DNA of 64,000 nt from Symbiodinium natans. Its lineage: Eukaryota; Sar; Dinophyceae; Suessiales; Symbiodiniaceae. The notes below the pieces were generated by a model. That model saw only the letters and a list, made by a program, of their open reading frames with translations, was not told the origin of the DNA and searched no databases. A program made the translations under genes and the position numbers. Position 1 is the first letter of the stretch, and each line of letters opens with the position of its first letter. The stretch is from contig CAJNDS010002412.1 of assembly GCA_905221605.1 (NCBI GenBank), forward strand, positions 1,443,386 through 1,507,385, written 5' to 3'. Below, piece after piece: positions 40,679 through 52,199 of the stretch.

Positions 40679-43157
40679 GGGGAAGAAGGGGGCGGGGGAG
40701 CGGAGGGGCGGGAGCAAGTTTTCGCGTCGTAGGCATCCTTCGTGTGGCGCACCCGAGTCCCCCACTTCCTATAAGGCCTTAACCTATGAAGCTTCTGAAA
40801 TCCTAATCCCTGCTCCTTAAGCCCCATACACCCTCAACCCGAACCTTCCTTGATAAAGCCCGAAACCCTAAGCTTTAAACTTCCTTAAGCCCGAGGCCCT
40901 ATAAACCCTGACCATCATTAGGGTTAGGGTTTAGGGTTTATGGGTTAGGGCTTAGGGTTTAGGGTTTAGGGCTTAGGGTTTAGGGTTTAACCCCTAAACT
41001 TCCTTGAGCGCAGGGCCCCTAAACTTCCTGAAGCCACCCTTCCTTGAGCCCAAACCCTCAACCAACAAAAACCCCCCAATCCTTGTTTCCCAAACCCTGA
41101 ACTTAAACCTAAACCCTAAGCCCTAAACCCCCCCCTAAACCCTAATGTGTGAGATGGGATATCTATCCCCCCCCCCCGGGATCACTTCAAAACTTCCAAG
41201 CTTGCCGGAGCTATTCCTATCGTCGAAGGACATGAAAACCTCGCATTTGTCCCGCCTTGCCCTGCGGCGCCCACTGGCCGCCTTTCTGGCCGAGGACCTT
41301 GCTGCACTCCGGCCCTCTTACCGGAAAAGGCCATTAAGACCCTAAACCCTATAAACCCTATAAGCGCCCTGAACCCAACACCGCCATCAAGCACCGTGAG
41401 CCAAAAATCCTACACCCCCAACTCTATCGGCCCGGAATCCTAAACCCTGCAAAATCAGGAGTGGAATATAGCGGAACCCTAAACCCTAAACCCTAATCCC
41501 TAAACCCCCTCGGGCGGAGGGCTTCGATTGTCAAGACCTCGTTGTTCAGGCTCTCCTGTCAAGGCTGAATGCTGTCCCTATCCCTATCCTTCCAGGGCAC
41601 CTCATGGTGGCGTATTTAGGTTAGGCGCTCTGGAACGCTATTGGTTCTTAGGTGCCCGGAAGGTTCGGGTGTAGCCTCAAAGGTCAAAGGGAGGCACAAG
41701 GTTTGATCAATCAGGGTCTCAGGGCGGTCTGCACCCCAACTCGGGTCTAAAGGGTGCCCCTCTTCCTTGAGGGTTACACCCACTGCTTTTTTCTACCCAA
41801 ACTCAGACCCCCGACCCCTGGACACACCCTATCCCCCAAAAGAGCCGCCCCAGTTGAGCTGTCAGGATTTTTGTGTCCGGTCCTTGGTCCCCTTGTAGAT
41901 GAACATCCCACCCTGAGCCAGGCAAAGCACGAAGATCGCAAGAGGTTGATGGGTGCAGAGTTTAGGGCTTAACAGGTTCAGGGTAATTAGATCTTCTAGG
42001 GTCCGGACCCTACATCCTTCCTGATATCCCTAGGCATAAACTCTAGAAACCCTCTCAAAAACTCAGCGAAGTGCCTGTCGCCCTAAACCCTAAACCCTAA
42101 ACCCTTAACCCTAAAACCCTCTGAGCCCCTGGCGCGAGCCCAACTGTAGATCGGGGGATCGGAGGGCTCGGTCTCGAAGGTGTCGTTGCCTTTCTTGGGA
42201 CCTCAGGTTCAGGGTTTGGGGTTTAGGGTTTAGGGTTTAGGGTTGAGTGTTTTGGGTTCAGGGCTTAGGGTTTTGGGTTTAGGGTTTAGGGCTGAGGGGC
42301 TGGGGTTCAATTCTTATGGTTTAGGGTTGTTGTTTGGGTTTAGCGTTTACCTTTGCTTTCTGTTTTGCATTTTTCGCCGGACTAGCAAGATCATCGCGAA
42401 AACTTACCTAAACCTTACTAAACAAAACCCCCACCCCCCAACACAAAAAAACCTAAACCCTAAGCCCCAAACCCCCGCCTTCCCCCCTTCCCCCCCCAAA
42501 AAAAGCCCTAAACCCTTTTGCAACTGGGACTTGGTGACTAAACCCTAAACCCTAAACCCTAAAACCAAACAACAAAGCTAACGACGAAGAGACGTCCGAG
42601 CCCTTTTGTCTCCTTGAGGCTCCCGGCCGGTCGGAATTCCAAGGCGCAGCTTCTTCTTCGTGGTGTTGTCCTTTGGGGTCTTTAAGGGTTTAGGGTTCAG
42701 AGGAGTTTTGGGTTTAGGGTTCAGAGGGGTTTAGGTTTAGGGTTTAAGGTTTTGGGGGGGTTTAGGGTTTAGAGGGTTATATAGGGTTTAGCGGGCTTTA
42801 CAAGTAAGGGCTTATCAGGGGTTTGGGGTTTATATGGTTTATGGGTTTACGGTTTTTAGGGTTGAGAGGCCTGATAGGGTTTAGAGGGCTTACAGGGTTT
42901 ATAGGGTTCAGGGTCTAGGGTTTAGAGGGTTTAGAGAGTTCATAAGGCTTTATCAGGGTTTTAGGCCGGTGTCCTTTGGAACCCAAAGGGGCGCCATAGA
43001 AGGTAGGGGAATTCAGAATTTGAAATTGGGCTTTGGCGGTGACTATAGTTGGAACCCATCACAAGGCACTATTTATGGGATCATAGACTGGATAGAGAGC
43101 TGCCCAAAACCAAAAACAAAGCCCCCCCCCCCCCCCCCCCCCCCCCACACTTTCAAG
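40679..43157. other. Gene-free mosaic with one head-to-head turn
   Basis: The TTTAGGG block 40917-40990 ends GGTTTAACCCCTAAAC, a near-direct turn into the opposite orientation. Degenerate TTTAGGG-like sequence dominates 42685-42960. A C25 run is at 43122-43146. No gene recognised. Confidence 0.6.
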
Positions 43158-43389
43158 CCTAAACCCTAAACACTAAACCCTAAACCCTCAACCCTCAACC
43201 CTGTAAACCCTCAACCCTCAACCCTATAAACCCTATAAACCCTATAAACCCTATAAACCCTAAACCCTATAAACCCTATAAACCCTATAAACCCCCTATA
43301 AACCCTATAAACCCTATAAACCCTATAAACCCTATAAACCCTATAAACCCTATAAACCCTATAAACCCTATAAACCCTATAAACCCTAA
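43158..43389 (-). repeat. Telomeric block converted to a CCCTATAAA nonamer array
   Basis: After a few CCCTAAA and CCCTCAA units, about 18 copies of the 9-mer CCCTATAAA run from 43222 to 43388. The nonamer is the telomeric heptamer with an extra TA and appears singly in several other blocks (near 23138, 30940 and 45338). Confidence 0.95.
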
Positions 43390-45018
43390 CCCCCCCAGCT
43401 CCTTCAGCTCCGGCTTCGGAAGAAACTGCCAGTTGTTCAACGCCTCGGAGGACGCCAACTTAAAAACACGCCAGCGCTCCAAGGCCCATAAGGGTTTAGG
43501 GTTAAGGGTTTAGGGTTTAGGGTTTGGGGTTTAGGGTTTAGGGTTTAGGGCAAGGGTAACCATGTAGGGGGGTTTCCGAAATTAGGGGTACCTTCTTGGG
43601 GTCCTGATAATAAGGGAGTCCTACTATTTGGGGGACACTATTCGGGGTCCCTGATTTTCGTCAACCCCCATAGGAATTCAAGGCTTGCAGGTTAAGGTAT
43701 AATACAGGGGCCTTAATTATTGATTAGAATAGGGTTTGGTGGTTCTCGTAGTACAACTATAACGGTACCGCAAGGGAATACCATTAGCCTAGCAGTGATT
43801 CTGACCCCCCATCATAGGGATCAGTGCAGGGCTTCGAAGTTGGGCTTTGCATCTTCAGTCGATCTCGCCGGGCGCCCCCACACTCCAACTGCTCCTTTTG
43901 GGAACACCCTACTGTTTGGGGCACGCCTGTGTGGTAACTCATTTGGAGCTGGGGGTTTGGAATCTTGACCCTGTAAGGCCTGTAAGCCCAACCCTAAACC
44001 CTAAACCCCAAACCCTTTTTTTGAACCCAGACCCTGTACGTCAGCCCTAAACCCTAAACCTTAAACCCTAAACCCTAAACCCTAACCGCTACAAGCCCAA
44101 AGCCCTCCACTCCCACCACCAAACAATGACCACCTGGAACACAAAGCCCTGGGTGGCCCCCGCGATGTCAAAGCGCATGATCTGGCGGCCAAAGGAAATG
44201 GGTAGTTCTCCAAATCCCTATAGGGGCTCCAAATATAAAAAGGTTGGTTTAGGGTTTAGGGTTTAGGGTTTAGGGTTTAGGGTTTAGGGTTTAGGGAATA
44301 CCTACATTGAGATCTGAAGTCTGTAAACCATACCTACTTTGGGCTATTTGGAGCCTTAGGGAATTAGGGGTTTAAGGTTTAGGGTCTGGGTTCAGCGCTC
44401 TTGGGTCCTTTTTGGGGTCCTTGTAAGGGTGCCGTATTGTATAGGGGACCCAGGCAGGGACAGAGAACTACCCTAATGGTTTTAGTGCACGTCTGTCAGA
44501 ATAGGACATGCACAGTGGAAATGAATATGCGTACGTATTGATATACACATACAGACAAAAACAACTTTGAAGTTTGGCAGTACCGTCTTGCATAAGATAC
44601 GAGTCTAGGGCGGAGGTTTGGGTGTATCTGCTGATCTGCGATGTTGTTGAGCAATACACTGCCATGTCGTGCTACTAGCACCATGAGTCGCACAATTAAG
44701 CCCTCTGGCCGGACCCATGCATCAAGACCATGGTTTCCCAAAGCCTATCGAAGCACCTACCCTACAGCGTTCCGGTGTCCTCTCTTCATGCTGCACCCTA
44801 CTACATGGGAAGCCCATCGCAGGGTGCAGGGCCGTTAGCATAATGCATTAGGCAGGATTTGGGGTGTAGGGTTCAGGGTATCTCCATGCGTCAAAAAAGG
44901 AAGCAGCATGAGGGGCCTCGGAACAAAGGCACTGCACGAAGACGTTGCCGATTTGGAATCCTTTCTTCTGCGTTTCCTCCTCCGTAGCAGCTCCCTGAGT
45001 CAGTCAGGGCTTTCCCTG
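43390..45018. other. Gene-free mosaic with a CATATGGGG element
   Basis: TTTAGGG blocks 43490-43550 and 44244-44297, CCCTAAA blocks near 43990 and 44046-44085, and one palindromic element (43561-43672). No gene recognised. Confidence 0.6.
43561..43672. mobile_element. 112-bp palindromic element, CATATGGGG family
   Basis: Begins CATGTAGGGGGGTTTCCGAA, ends TTCGTCAACCCCCATAG, imperfect inverted repeats; core ATTAGGGGTACCTTCTTGGG shared with 63537-63649. Confidence 0.65.
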
Positions 45019-45174
45019 GATGGGCTATCAGGCCTTATAATCCCCGTAATGGACCCTATAAAGGGCCTCTGAAGGGATTATAGGGTATAATCGGGCCTTT
45101 TAAGGGATTATGGGGTATAATAGGGCCTCTTAATAGGGCCATTAAAGGGATTATAGGGTATAAGAGCCCATCCT
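45019..45174. mobile_element. 156-bp palindromic element, CATGGGCTATT family (long form)
   Basis: Ends GGATGGGCTATC and GAGCCCATCC are inverted. The interior holds three repeats of GGGATTATAGGGTATAA-type sequence, so it looks like an expanded version of the 81-bp form. Confidence 0.55.
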
Positions 45175-46525
45175 GGTCAGGTGTATCTCGAACTGTGCGT
45201 CACACACCCCTGACCCGCAGATATGCATGAAGCATACGCCCGCACCTTCAAAATTCCGAATGCCTTCCATACCTGTTTTGGGTCCCCTCCCGCCCCCTTA
45301 TTGATCTACACCCTAAACCCTAAACCCTAAACCCTAAACCCTATAAACCCTAAACCCTAAACCCTAAACCCTAAACTCAGACCCTGAATTGCTTTAACGA
45401 AGTCCGTGATCAACTACCAGGGAGCCTTTTGCTGCTGGGCCTGGCCAGCAGCTTTGATGCCGATGTGCTGGTAGACCTGTGCTGGGCTTTAGGTTTGCAG
45501 GGCTTAAAAAAGCGACAGCTGGGACTTTGTGTCTGGCGCTCAGGGGGAGCACTTGTCGTACTCCCTGAGTCCCTCACCTGTCCTATGAAACCTCGAACTT
45601 TGACAGCTAGTGCATGGCTCTGCCTGGACCGATCAGAAGTGCATGGTGCTGCTTGGATGGCTCCATTGCAGACACTACTGTGTGTATCCCACGTGATGTG
45701 CGCGGTCTGCTGACTGGCCCTGGAGAAGGCGTCTACTTCTCATAATGTTAACGGCCCCAATTCACGCTATTTTTTTACGTCCGAGCGGCATTGTCGTTTG
45801 CCAGGTCATAGAAGCTGCGTCTGGCCTCGTCATGACCCAAACCGACCCTAAAGCCTAAACCTTATAAACCCAAACAACCTGACTCCAGGTCCAACCTAAG
45901 GCTCACATGTACTACTTCGTGGTGAGGCCGGCATGTAGGGCGAATTTCTGCAGCTTCTTTGCGAGTTGAGTTGTAGATTCGTTGCATTCTCCCCGGGCTC
46001 CGCGCCGTGCCCAGCAAGGTGTTGAACTGCAGCTTGCTGACCGTCCACACGTCCATCGTCACGAACTGAGCCAACAGGTTCGGATGAGTTTGGGCTCCAA
46101 GGCGTGCCTTGAGGTAAAGCCACCTTACCTTTGGGGACGAATTATGAACCCTAAAAGGGTTTATGGTTCATACCACCTTCATGGGAATTATAGCAGTATA
46201 GGGAATATGGCCCCAAGGTACATAGGGGCCCACAGCTGTACGTACCATGAAGAACAGCAATTCGGAGAGCTTGGAAGGCCAAAAGTCTGCACTGACGCAC
46301 TGAGCTCAAGCCCCAGCAGGCACTCAGATGCCCACATGGTTCTGCATCTGCTTGTAGCCTGGCTCAAAGGCTGGAGGGGTTTAGGATTTAGGGTTTAGGG
46401 TGTAGGGGGCGTGTGTCAAAAACTGGCATGGCAAGCCTTATAATTACACCTCCTCTAAACGCAGATGGACGAGCCAAGCAGCTGAGGGTGTGGTCCTTGC
46501 TGTAGACCTGCTCCATTCCTTGGCG
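45175..46525. other. Gene-free island
   Basis: CCCTAAA block 45308-45376, then about 1 kb of mixed sequence. A 94-codon frame (45429-45713, plus) has no recognised domain. A GGGGAC-family element is at about 46131-46229. Confidence 0.5.
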
Positions 46526-46655
46526 CTCTAAACCCTAAACCCTAAACCCTAAACCCTAAACCCTAAACCCTAAACCCTAAACCCTAATTAAACCCTAAAC
46601 CCTAAACCCTAAACCCTAAACCCTAAACCCTAAACCCTAAACCCTAAACCCTAAT
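46526..46655 (-). repeat. Interstitial telomeric block, CCCTAAA orientation
   Basis: About 18 heptamers with one interruption (CCCTAATTAAACCC) at about 46584. Confidence 0.96.
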
Positions 46656-48480
46656 ATGGAAATCGGAAGCAACCAGCCCACACGCTGTTCCAACGGCGGT
46701 CTACCACCGACGATTCAAATCCTAAAGCCTTGTGCTCCTTCCTGCGCTAGGTCAACGTCCCTGTGCTCTGCAACACGTGCATTAGACACCAAGTGCTGCA
46801 TGTAATTAGCGTTTTCAAGCTAGCTGGGGCCCATGCGCGAGAACTTCTTGCGGGTGCCAGCCCTGCAGGGAAAAGGATTCTCAGCATGGTAGATTCCTGG
46901 TAGATGCCAAGGGCAAGCGAAGGTAGATTGTTGCGTGGGCTCTTGGAACGGAGGTAGGCAGGCACTCGGGTAGGTAAGTAGGATGGAGCTAGAGTTCGGT
47001 GCACTCCAGCCTGTGATGAGGCTAGTGCATTCTATATAGCAGGCGGGGTTTGCAAAAAACGACAGCGCTTCGACATTCCCCAACCGCGACTCCGAAACCC
47101 AAAAAGCCCTTCGGAAACAACCAACAACGCGCAGGCTCAAGACCCTCATGTAGCTTGTTTAGGGCTTAGGGTAGGACCGTAACATTTTGGGGTTTTGGAA
47201 AGCCCTGCAGAATCCCTAGGCCACGCCAGGAAAATCCACCCTGTCCGGCCTGACTTTGTAGCCCTTGGTGTACTGGAAGTTCCCATGAAGCCGGTTCTTG
47301 AACTGGTCAAACCTTCGAAAGCCCTAGGTTGAGGGTTTAGTGTTTAGGGTTCAGGGTTCTCGGTTTAGGGGACCACACGCCCTTGTGCAACACGCGGGGG
47401 TGTTCTGTATATGCAGATTGTACATCCAACTCTGTACATGCATGCAGTGTGCACATGTATCATTCTGTTGTAGGGAAGTCTTTGTGTCAGGGCTTACCGT
47501 ATTTGAAGCACGGCATAGACTTCGTGTGACAGCTATGATCGGCTGTGCTTCATCAGCTTTGAAGTACGGCGACAAGACACTAAAGGCTGCTGCCAAGGCG
47601 CTTGTTTCCCGTCTCAGACCTTGGCTAATCAGAGGTGCTGTTCGGACCGAAAGTGGCAAGTCTCCTGCCAACCCTGGGGACCACATGAACCCTAAAAGGG
47701 TTTATGGTTCATATACCTTACAAGGGATTATCGTAGTACAGGGTATACGGTGGATCAACAGTATGACCCAATTTTTTGGGTTCACTCGGTCCCCAGGGAA
47801 CACACTCTGGCTGGGTGCGCTGCACCGCAACGAACACCTCCCAATCGTTCTGTGTGACGTTCTCCAGGGCGCAGATGCCAAAATGGTACCTGCAGGGCCC
47901 CTTGTATCAAGATGAGCTGCGACCCTCATTCTTCAAAAATCCCTAAGAAGCTCTCTTGCTGGGCTCCCCAGTGAGCGAAGAATATCATGAACTGAAGCTT
48001 CAGGAAACCTTTCTTCATGCTTTTTGGAAGCAGGGTGCTTAAACACACAACGGGTCGTAAGGAAGGCCCAACCCTGACCTTGGCAACAGGAATCCGCACC
48101 ACTGCCTGCTGCGACCTCTCTGAAGTCCAAGGCCTTAAACCCTTAAAACCACAACTGCCCCAGGAAACCCTGAACTCCAGCTGGGACCCTCTTTTTCCCT
48201 GCAGTGTTTATGGGTTCTGGCTACTAATTAAGGGTAGTTACTAGGAATCTGTAGGTAAATATTTATGGGTCATCCCTACTCATTAAGGGTTACTACTAAA
48301 AACTGTTGGTAAATAGTCCCAGGAAGGCCCAATGGGCCCATCAACCTTCTTGTCCTGCTCTGGAACACCTGAACCCTGACCCCTTCTCCCCCTGGTTCTT
48401 AGAATGAGGGAATAAAGATACCCTATATTTCTTCCGTGAACAAAGGATATACGTACACATATGGGATAACTATCATTCCC
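46656..48480. other. Gene-free island with the best GGGACC palindromic element
   Basis: Nearly 1.8 kb with little telomeric sequence. A 191-codon plus-strand frame (47340-47915) runs across the palindromic element and shares the peptide MNPKRVYGSY with the element copy near 46144, so it is repeat-derived, not a gene. A CTGTAGGTAA-type palindrome is at about 48223-48330. Confidence 0.55.
47672..47798. mobile_element. 127-bp palindromic element, CCCTGGGGACC family (most complete)
   Basis: Ends CCCTGGGGACCACATGAACC and GGGTTCACTCGGTCCCCAGG are imperfect inverted repeats over 21 bp. The interior has AAAAGGGTTTATGGTTCATA and GGGATTATCGTAGTA. Related copies lie near 18570-18760, 21200, 33526, 34437, 35395, 36507 and 46131. 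Confidence 0.7.
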
Positions 48481-48645
48481 TACCCTAAACCCTTAACCCT
48501 TAACCCTCTCTTCATATAAACATAAATAAACAAATATATTTATACATATATATACATATATTTTTATTTAATATTTATTTATTTGTTTACTTGTTTATTT
48601 ATTGATGTATTTATTTATTTATTTAAACATTTGCAACTTCGTAGA
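48481..48645. repeat. AT-rich tract
   Basis: TATA/TTTA-rich low-complexity sequence (about 48515-48630) with no gene. Confidence 0.85.
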
Positions 48646-48823
48646 ATAAGGCAAATACTTCGTGGATTTAGGCAAGTCTTTCGTGGATTTAGGCAAGTCC
48701 TTCGTGGATTTAGGCAAGTCCTTCGTGGATTCAGGCAAGCCCTTCGTGGATTCAGGCAAGTTCTTCGTGGATTTAGGCAAGTCCTTCGTGGATTTAGGCA
48801 AGTCCGTCGTGGATTTACGCAAG
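48646..48823. repeat. 21-bp minisatellite, about eight units
   Basis: Unit TTCGTGGATTTAGGCAAGTC plus one base, with T/C changes at a few sites and a degenerate last unit. As 21 is a multiple of three, every frame stays open and reads as a heptapeptide repeat (for example RGFRQVL on the plus strand). A 119-codon plus frame (48583-48942) covers it. I do not regard it as a proven gene. Confidence 0.93.
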
Positions 48824-49103
48824 CACGAATATTTTTTGAACTTTCTATTTTCGTAATGTTATGGCATTCTTTGGGCGGGTGGGTTTGTTTCGTTGCCTGC
48901 GCACACTGCTGGCCTTGCAAATGCTCGAACTTGAGATGCTGAACCCTGAACCCTGAACCCTAAACCCCTAAACCCTAAACCCTAAACCCTAAACCAGTAA
49001 GTTTTCTGAGGGGGGAGGGGCAGGAGGGAGGGGTCACTTCCACGTCCGCTGGACCTTTGCCGGATCCGGGCCCAGGGCTTCGATGTACTGCTTTTTGGCC
49101 TGC
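48824..49103. other. Short island
   Basis: Contains a CCCTAAA/CCCTGAA block at about 48940-48995. Nothing else recognised. Confidence 0.5.
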
Positions 49104-49206
49104 TTAGGGTTTAGGGTTTAGGGTTTAGGGTTTAGGGTTTAGGGTTTAGGGTTTAGGGTTTAGGGTTTAGGGTTTAGGGTTTAGGGTTTAGGGTTTAGGG
49201 TTTGGG
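49104..49206 (+). repeat. Interstitial telomeric block, TTTAGGG orientation
   Basis: About 14 perfect heptamers ending in TTTGGGG variants. Confidence 0.96.
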
Positions 49207-49384
49207 GTTGGGGTTTGAGGGTTTGAAGGTTCATCCACTTGTATGGCCGTTTAGTTTGGGGTTTATCAGGGCGTTTTCTAAGGGGTTTGTAGGCGGGCTT
49301 CTGCTGCATGACAGGTTTAGGGCCTTCTCGTCTCTGCGTACCTGCTCTCATAGACATGGCGATGTGGGCTTGGAAGGCCGAAGA

Positions 49385-49501
49385 ACATGTGGGGGTGGTC
49401 CGAAATTAGGGGTACCGTACTGGTCCTTATTATCACAGGGGATCCTACGTACTATTTTGGGGATCTATTTTGGGGGTTTCCTAATTTCGTAGACCACATG
49501 C
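49385..49501. mobile_element. 117-bp palindromic element, CATATGGGG family
   Basis: Ends CATGTGGGGGTGGTCCGAAA and TTTCGTAGACCACATG; both terminal parts contain CGAAATTAGG in inverted orientation. Confidence 0.65.
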
Positions 49502-51443
49502 TCCAAGGATGTGAAAGGCTTGTAATTTGGGTCAAAATGTGGGCAGAATGCCCTTCTGCAAGAGGTTTTGACTGCCTGGATTTGGGCCCAACCACAAATC
49601 CGGACACTATCATGTAGACCCTCACTCCCCAGAAAGCTCGCCCTAAACCCCAAACCCTAAAAAAAACACCCTAAGCAAGCCAAAGCCATCGCCTCCTGGC
49701 GCATCTTTGCCAGGTAGCTCGGGTCTATTTGCGCTTGCTCCACCTAAGAGCAAGGCTGAGGGATTTTTCCTTGCAGGCATAGGGTTTAGGGTTTCGGGGT
49801 TTGGAAACAACTTAGGGTTTAATGACTGGGCGGGTGTAAGGATTCAGGATCAATTTGGGTGAACCCAAAACCCTACACCCTAACCCTTTTTTGAACCCGT
49901 GCTGATGCCGAGGAGTGTCTGCCCTGACTCTAAACCCTAAACCCTAAACCCTAAACCCTAAACCCCAAACCCTAAACCTTTAGAGGGTTTCGTGGCAACT
50001 TCGGGTTGCAATGGTTTTAGGACTGAGGGTCTCTTGGCACGGAGAGCCAAGGAGCCCTTTCAACCTCCCAAAAACAGGGACTTGGGCTCAGTTTGGATTT
50101 CTCCCACCCCTAAACCCTAAACCCTAAACCCTAAACGCTAAACCCTAAACCCAAAACCCTAAACCCGAACCCTAGAAGACCCCCCCCCCGCCCCCCGAGA
50201 ACAACCCCGGATCCCCGCAGTCTCTTCTGAGGAAATGGCCGGCCGCTCCGCCATCTTCGGGAACTTGTCATCTTCCCAGTCTAACGGATCCCGCTCCTTG
50301 TTTAGGGTTTAGGGTGTGGGGTTTTAAGGTTTTAGGCCTTTAGGGTTTAGGATTTAGGGTTTGGGGGGTATAAGTTATAATAGGGTTTGGGCTTCGCTGG
50401 AGCTCTGGGCACCCAAAGGAGTACTTTCTGGTAGGCCGAATGGGACATTTGCCTAGGCAAAGTGTAGGGTTGGGCTCTGCAAAAGAGGGCTTGGGGCTTT
50501 GTAAGGCTCCAAGGGCTCGAAGGTTTGGCTATATAGGGTTTAGGGTTTAGGGCTTCCACCTCAATGGTTCTCTTTTCCGCACCCCCTCTTTGTGATGAAG
50601 CCAAAGCGGCCTTAAACATGATCCAGCACCATTTGGAGGCACACGCAGTTTGAATGGAAAGCATCGCAGTCGAGTTAAAGGAGAACTTCAAGCCCCTTCT
50701 TCTGTGTCTCCGCATGGCCCCAAGCCTTCATCCGCCCATCCCCCCACTACCCTGATGGATCCTTGCTTTTTGCTCTCGGCCAACAACTTCCAAGGGTTGG
50801 GTGCTGACGGGTATCCGGGTAGGGTGACGAGGATCTGGAGATGCTGCGCAGGGTTAGCTGGAGACTCCGGAATGGCAGGTAGCTACTTAGGGTGGGTGGG
50901 TGGAGTGGGGGGGCAGGTCGATGATAGACCTAAACCCTAAACCCTATTAAACTCCAGTGGAGGTCCTTCTTCTTTTTCTTCTTTGCATCTGCTTCCGCCT
51001 CCTAGCCGAGGAGCGGAAGTGCCGAACTGATGTATAGTTCGGGTTTATAGGTTTAGGGTTTAGGGTTCAGGGTTTTAATTGCCACCCGTCTAGCCATGCT
51101 CCACGGGGCAACTGTAGAGAGCGAGAGCTTAATTAGGGTTTAGGGTTTAGGGACTAAGGCTAGGTTAAATTCGGATCCCGGGCTTAGGGACGCCTAGGTT
51201 TGGGAATTCGTCTGGTCTGCTACCAGGCACATGACCCCGTGTGCCATAGAATGCATGTTTGCTTTGGTTTAGGGATGCCAAGGACACGAAACCTTAAACC
51301 CTGAACCCTGAACACAAACATTTCGGCTCCTGTATTGAGCCTTTTGTGTGAGACCCTCCTCCACGCAGGCGACCCACGATGGTCTACATTGGGGCCCCCC
51401 ATCATACCACCAAGCTCAACTCCCCATACGAGACCTGCAGGCC
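49502..51443. other. Gene-free mosaic
   Basis: CCCTAAA blocks at 49920-49980 and 50107-50175, short TTTAGGG blocks at 50300-50360, 50535, 51045 and 51133. The 122-codon minus frame at 50347-50715 has no recognised domain. Confidence 0.55.
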
Positions 51444-52199
51444 CCTAAACGCTAAACCCCTAAACCCTAAACCCCTAAACCCCTAAACCCCTAAACCCTA
51501 AACCCTAAACCCTTAAACCCTAAACCCTAAACCCTAAACTGAGCATGACGAACATGGAACTGAAGATCCGGTCCGTCCAAACCCCCTTTTCCCAAAAGCG
51601 TTTAGTTTGGCGAATGCACACGGTTGGCCCTTCAAGCCTTCTGAAACATGTTCCAGAAGAACATCCTGTCTCTTGCCACGCAGCATCGAAAATCAAGCAG
51701 CCGGCCCCAATGCAAAACAGGGAAGTGGCCGTCAGATAGAATTATCCCCAAAGTCCTCTTGCTGTAAGGTTTTTTTAAGGCTTTAGGGTAAGGCCCATGT
51801 ACACCCGAAGCCCTAAAACCGAAATAGCAAACGACAGAGGTACTCCGACACCTGAAGTTGCCAGCAAGCCTAAACCCTAAACCCTAAACCCTAAACCCTA
51901 AACCCTAAACCCTAAACCCTAAACCCCCAACCTTAAACCCTAAACCCTAAACCCTAAACTCTAAACCCTAAACCCTAAACCCTAACCCTAAACCCGAAAC
52001 CCTAAACCCTAAACCAGCTGAGAGCCGGGCAGGGTCACCGCCACCAAGCCTCGGAAGGATGCGTAGGGCGTTTTGAGTCTGACAGGACTTTTTGCCACCA
52101 GCAACCCTAAACCCTAAACCTAAACCCTAAACCCTAAACCCTAAACCCTAAACCCTAAACCCTAAACCCTAAACCCTAAACCCTAAACCCTAAACCCTA
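51444..52199 (-). repeat. Cluster of three CCCTAAA blocks
   Basis: Blocks at 51444-51540 (mixed 7- and 8-mers, CCCTAAAC), 51869-52014 (about 20 heptamers) and 52104-52199 (about 13 heptamers), separated by 330 and 90 bp of unique sequence. All have the same orientation, unlike most neighbours elsewhere. Confidence 0.93.

Noticed and set aside
47340-47915. 191-codon frame
   Set aside because: It crosses a palindromic repeat and shares a peptide with another repeat copy near 46144; no domain recognised.
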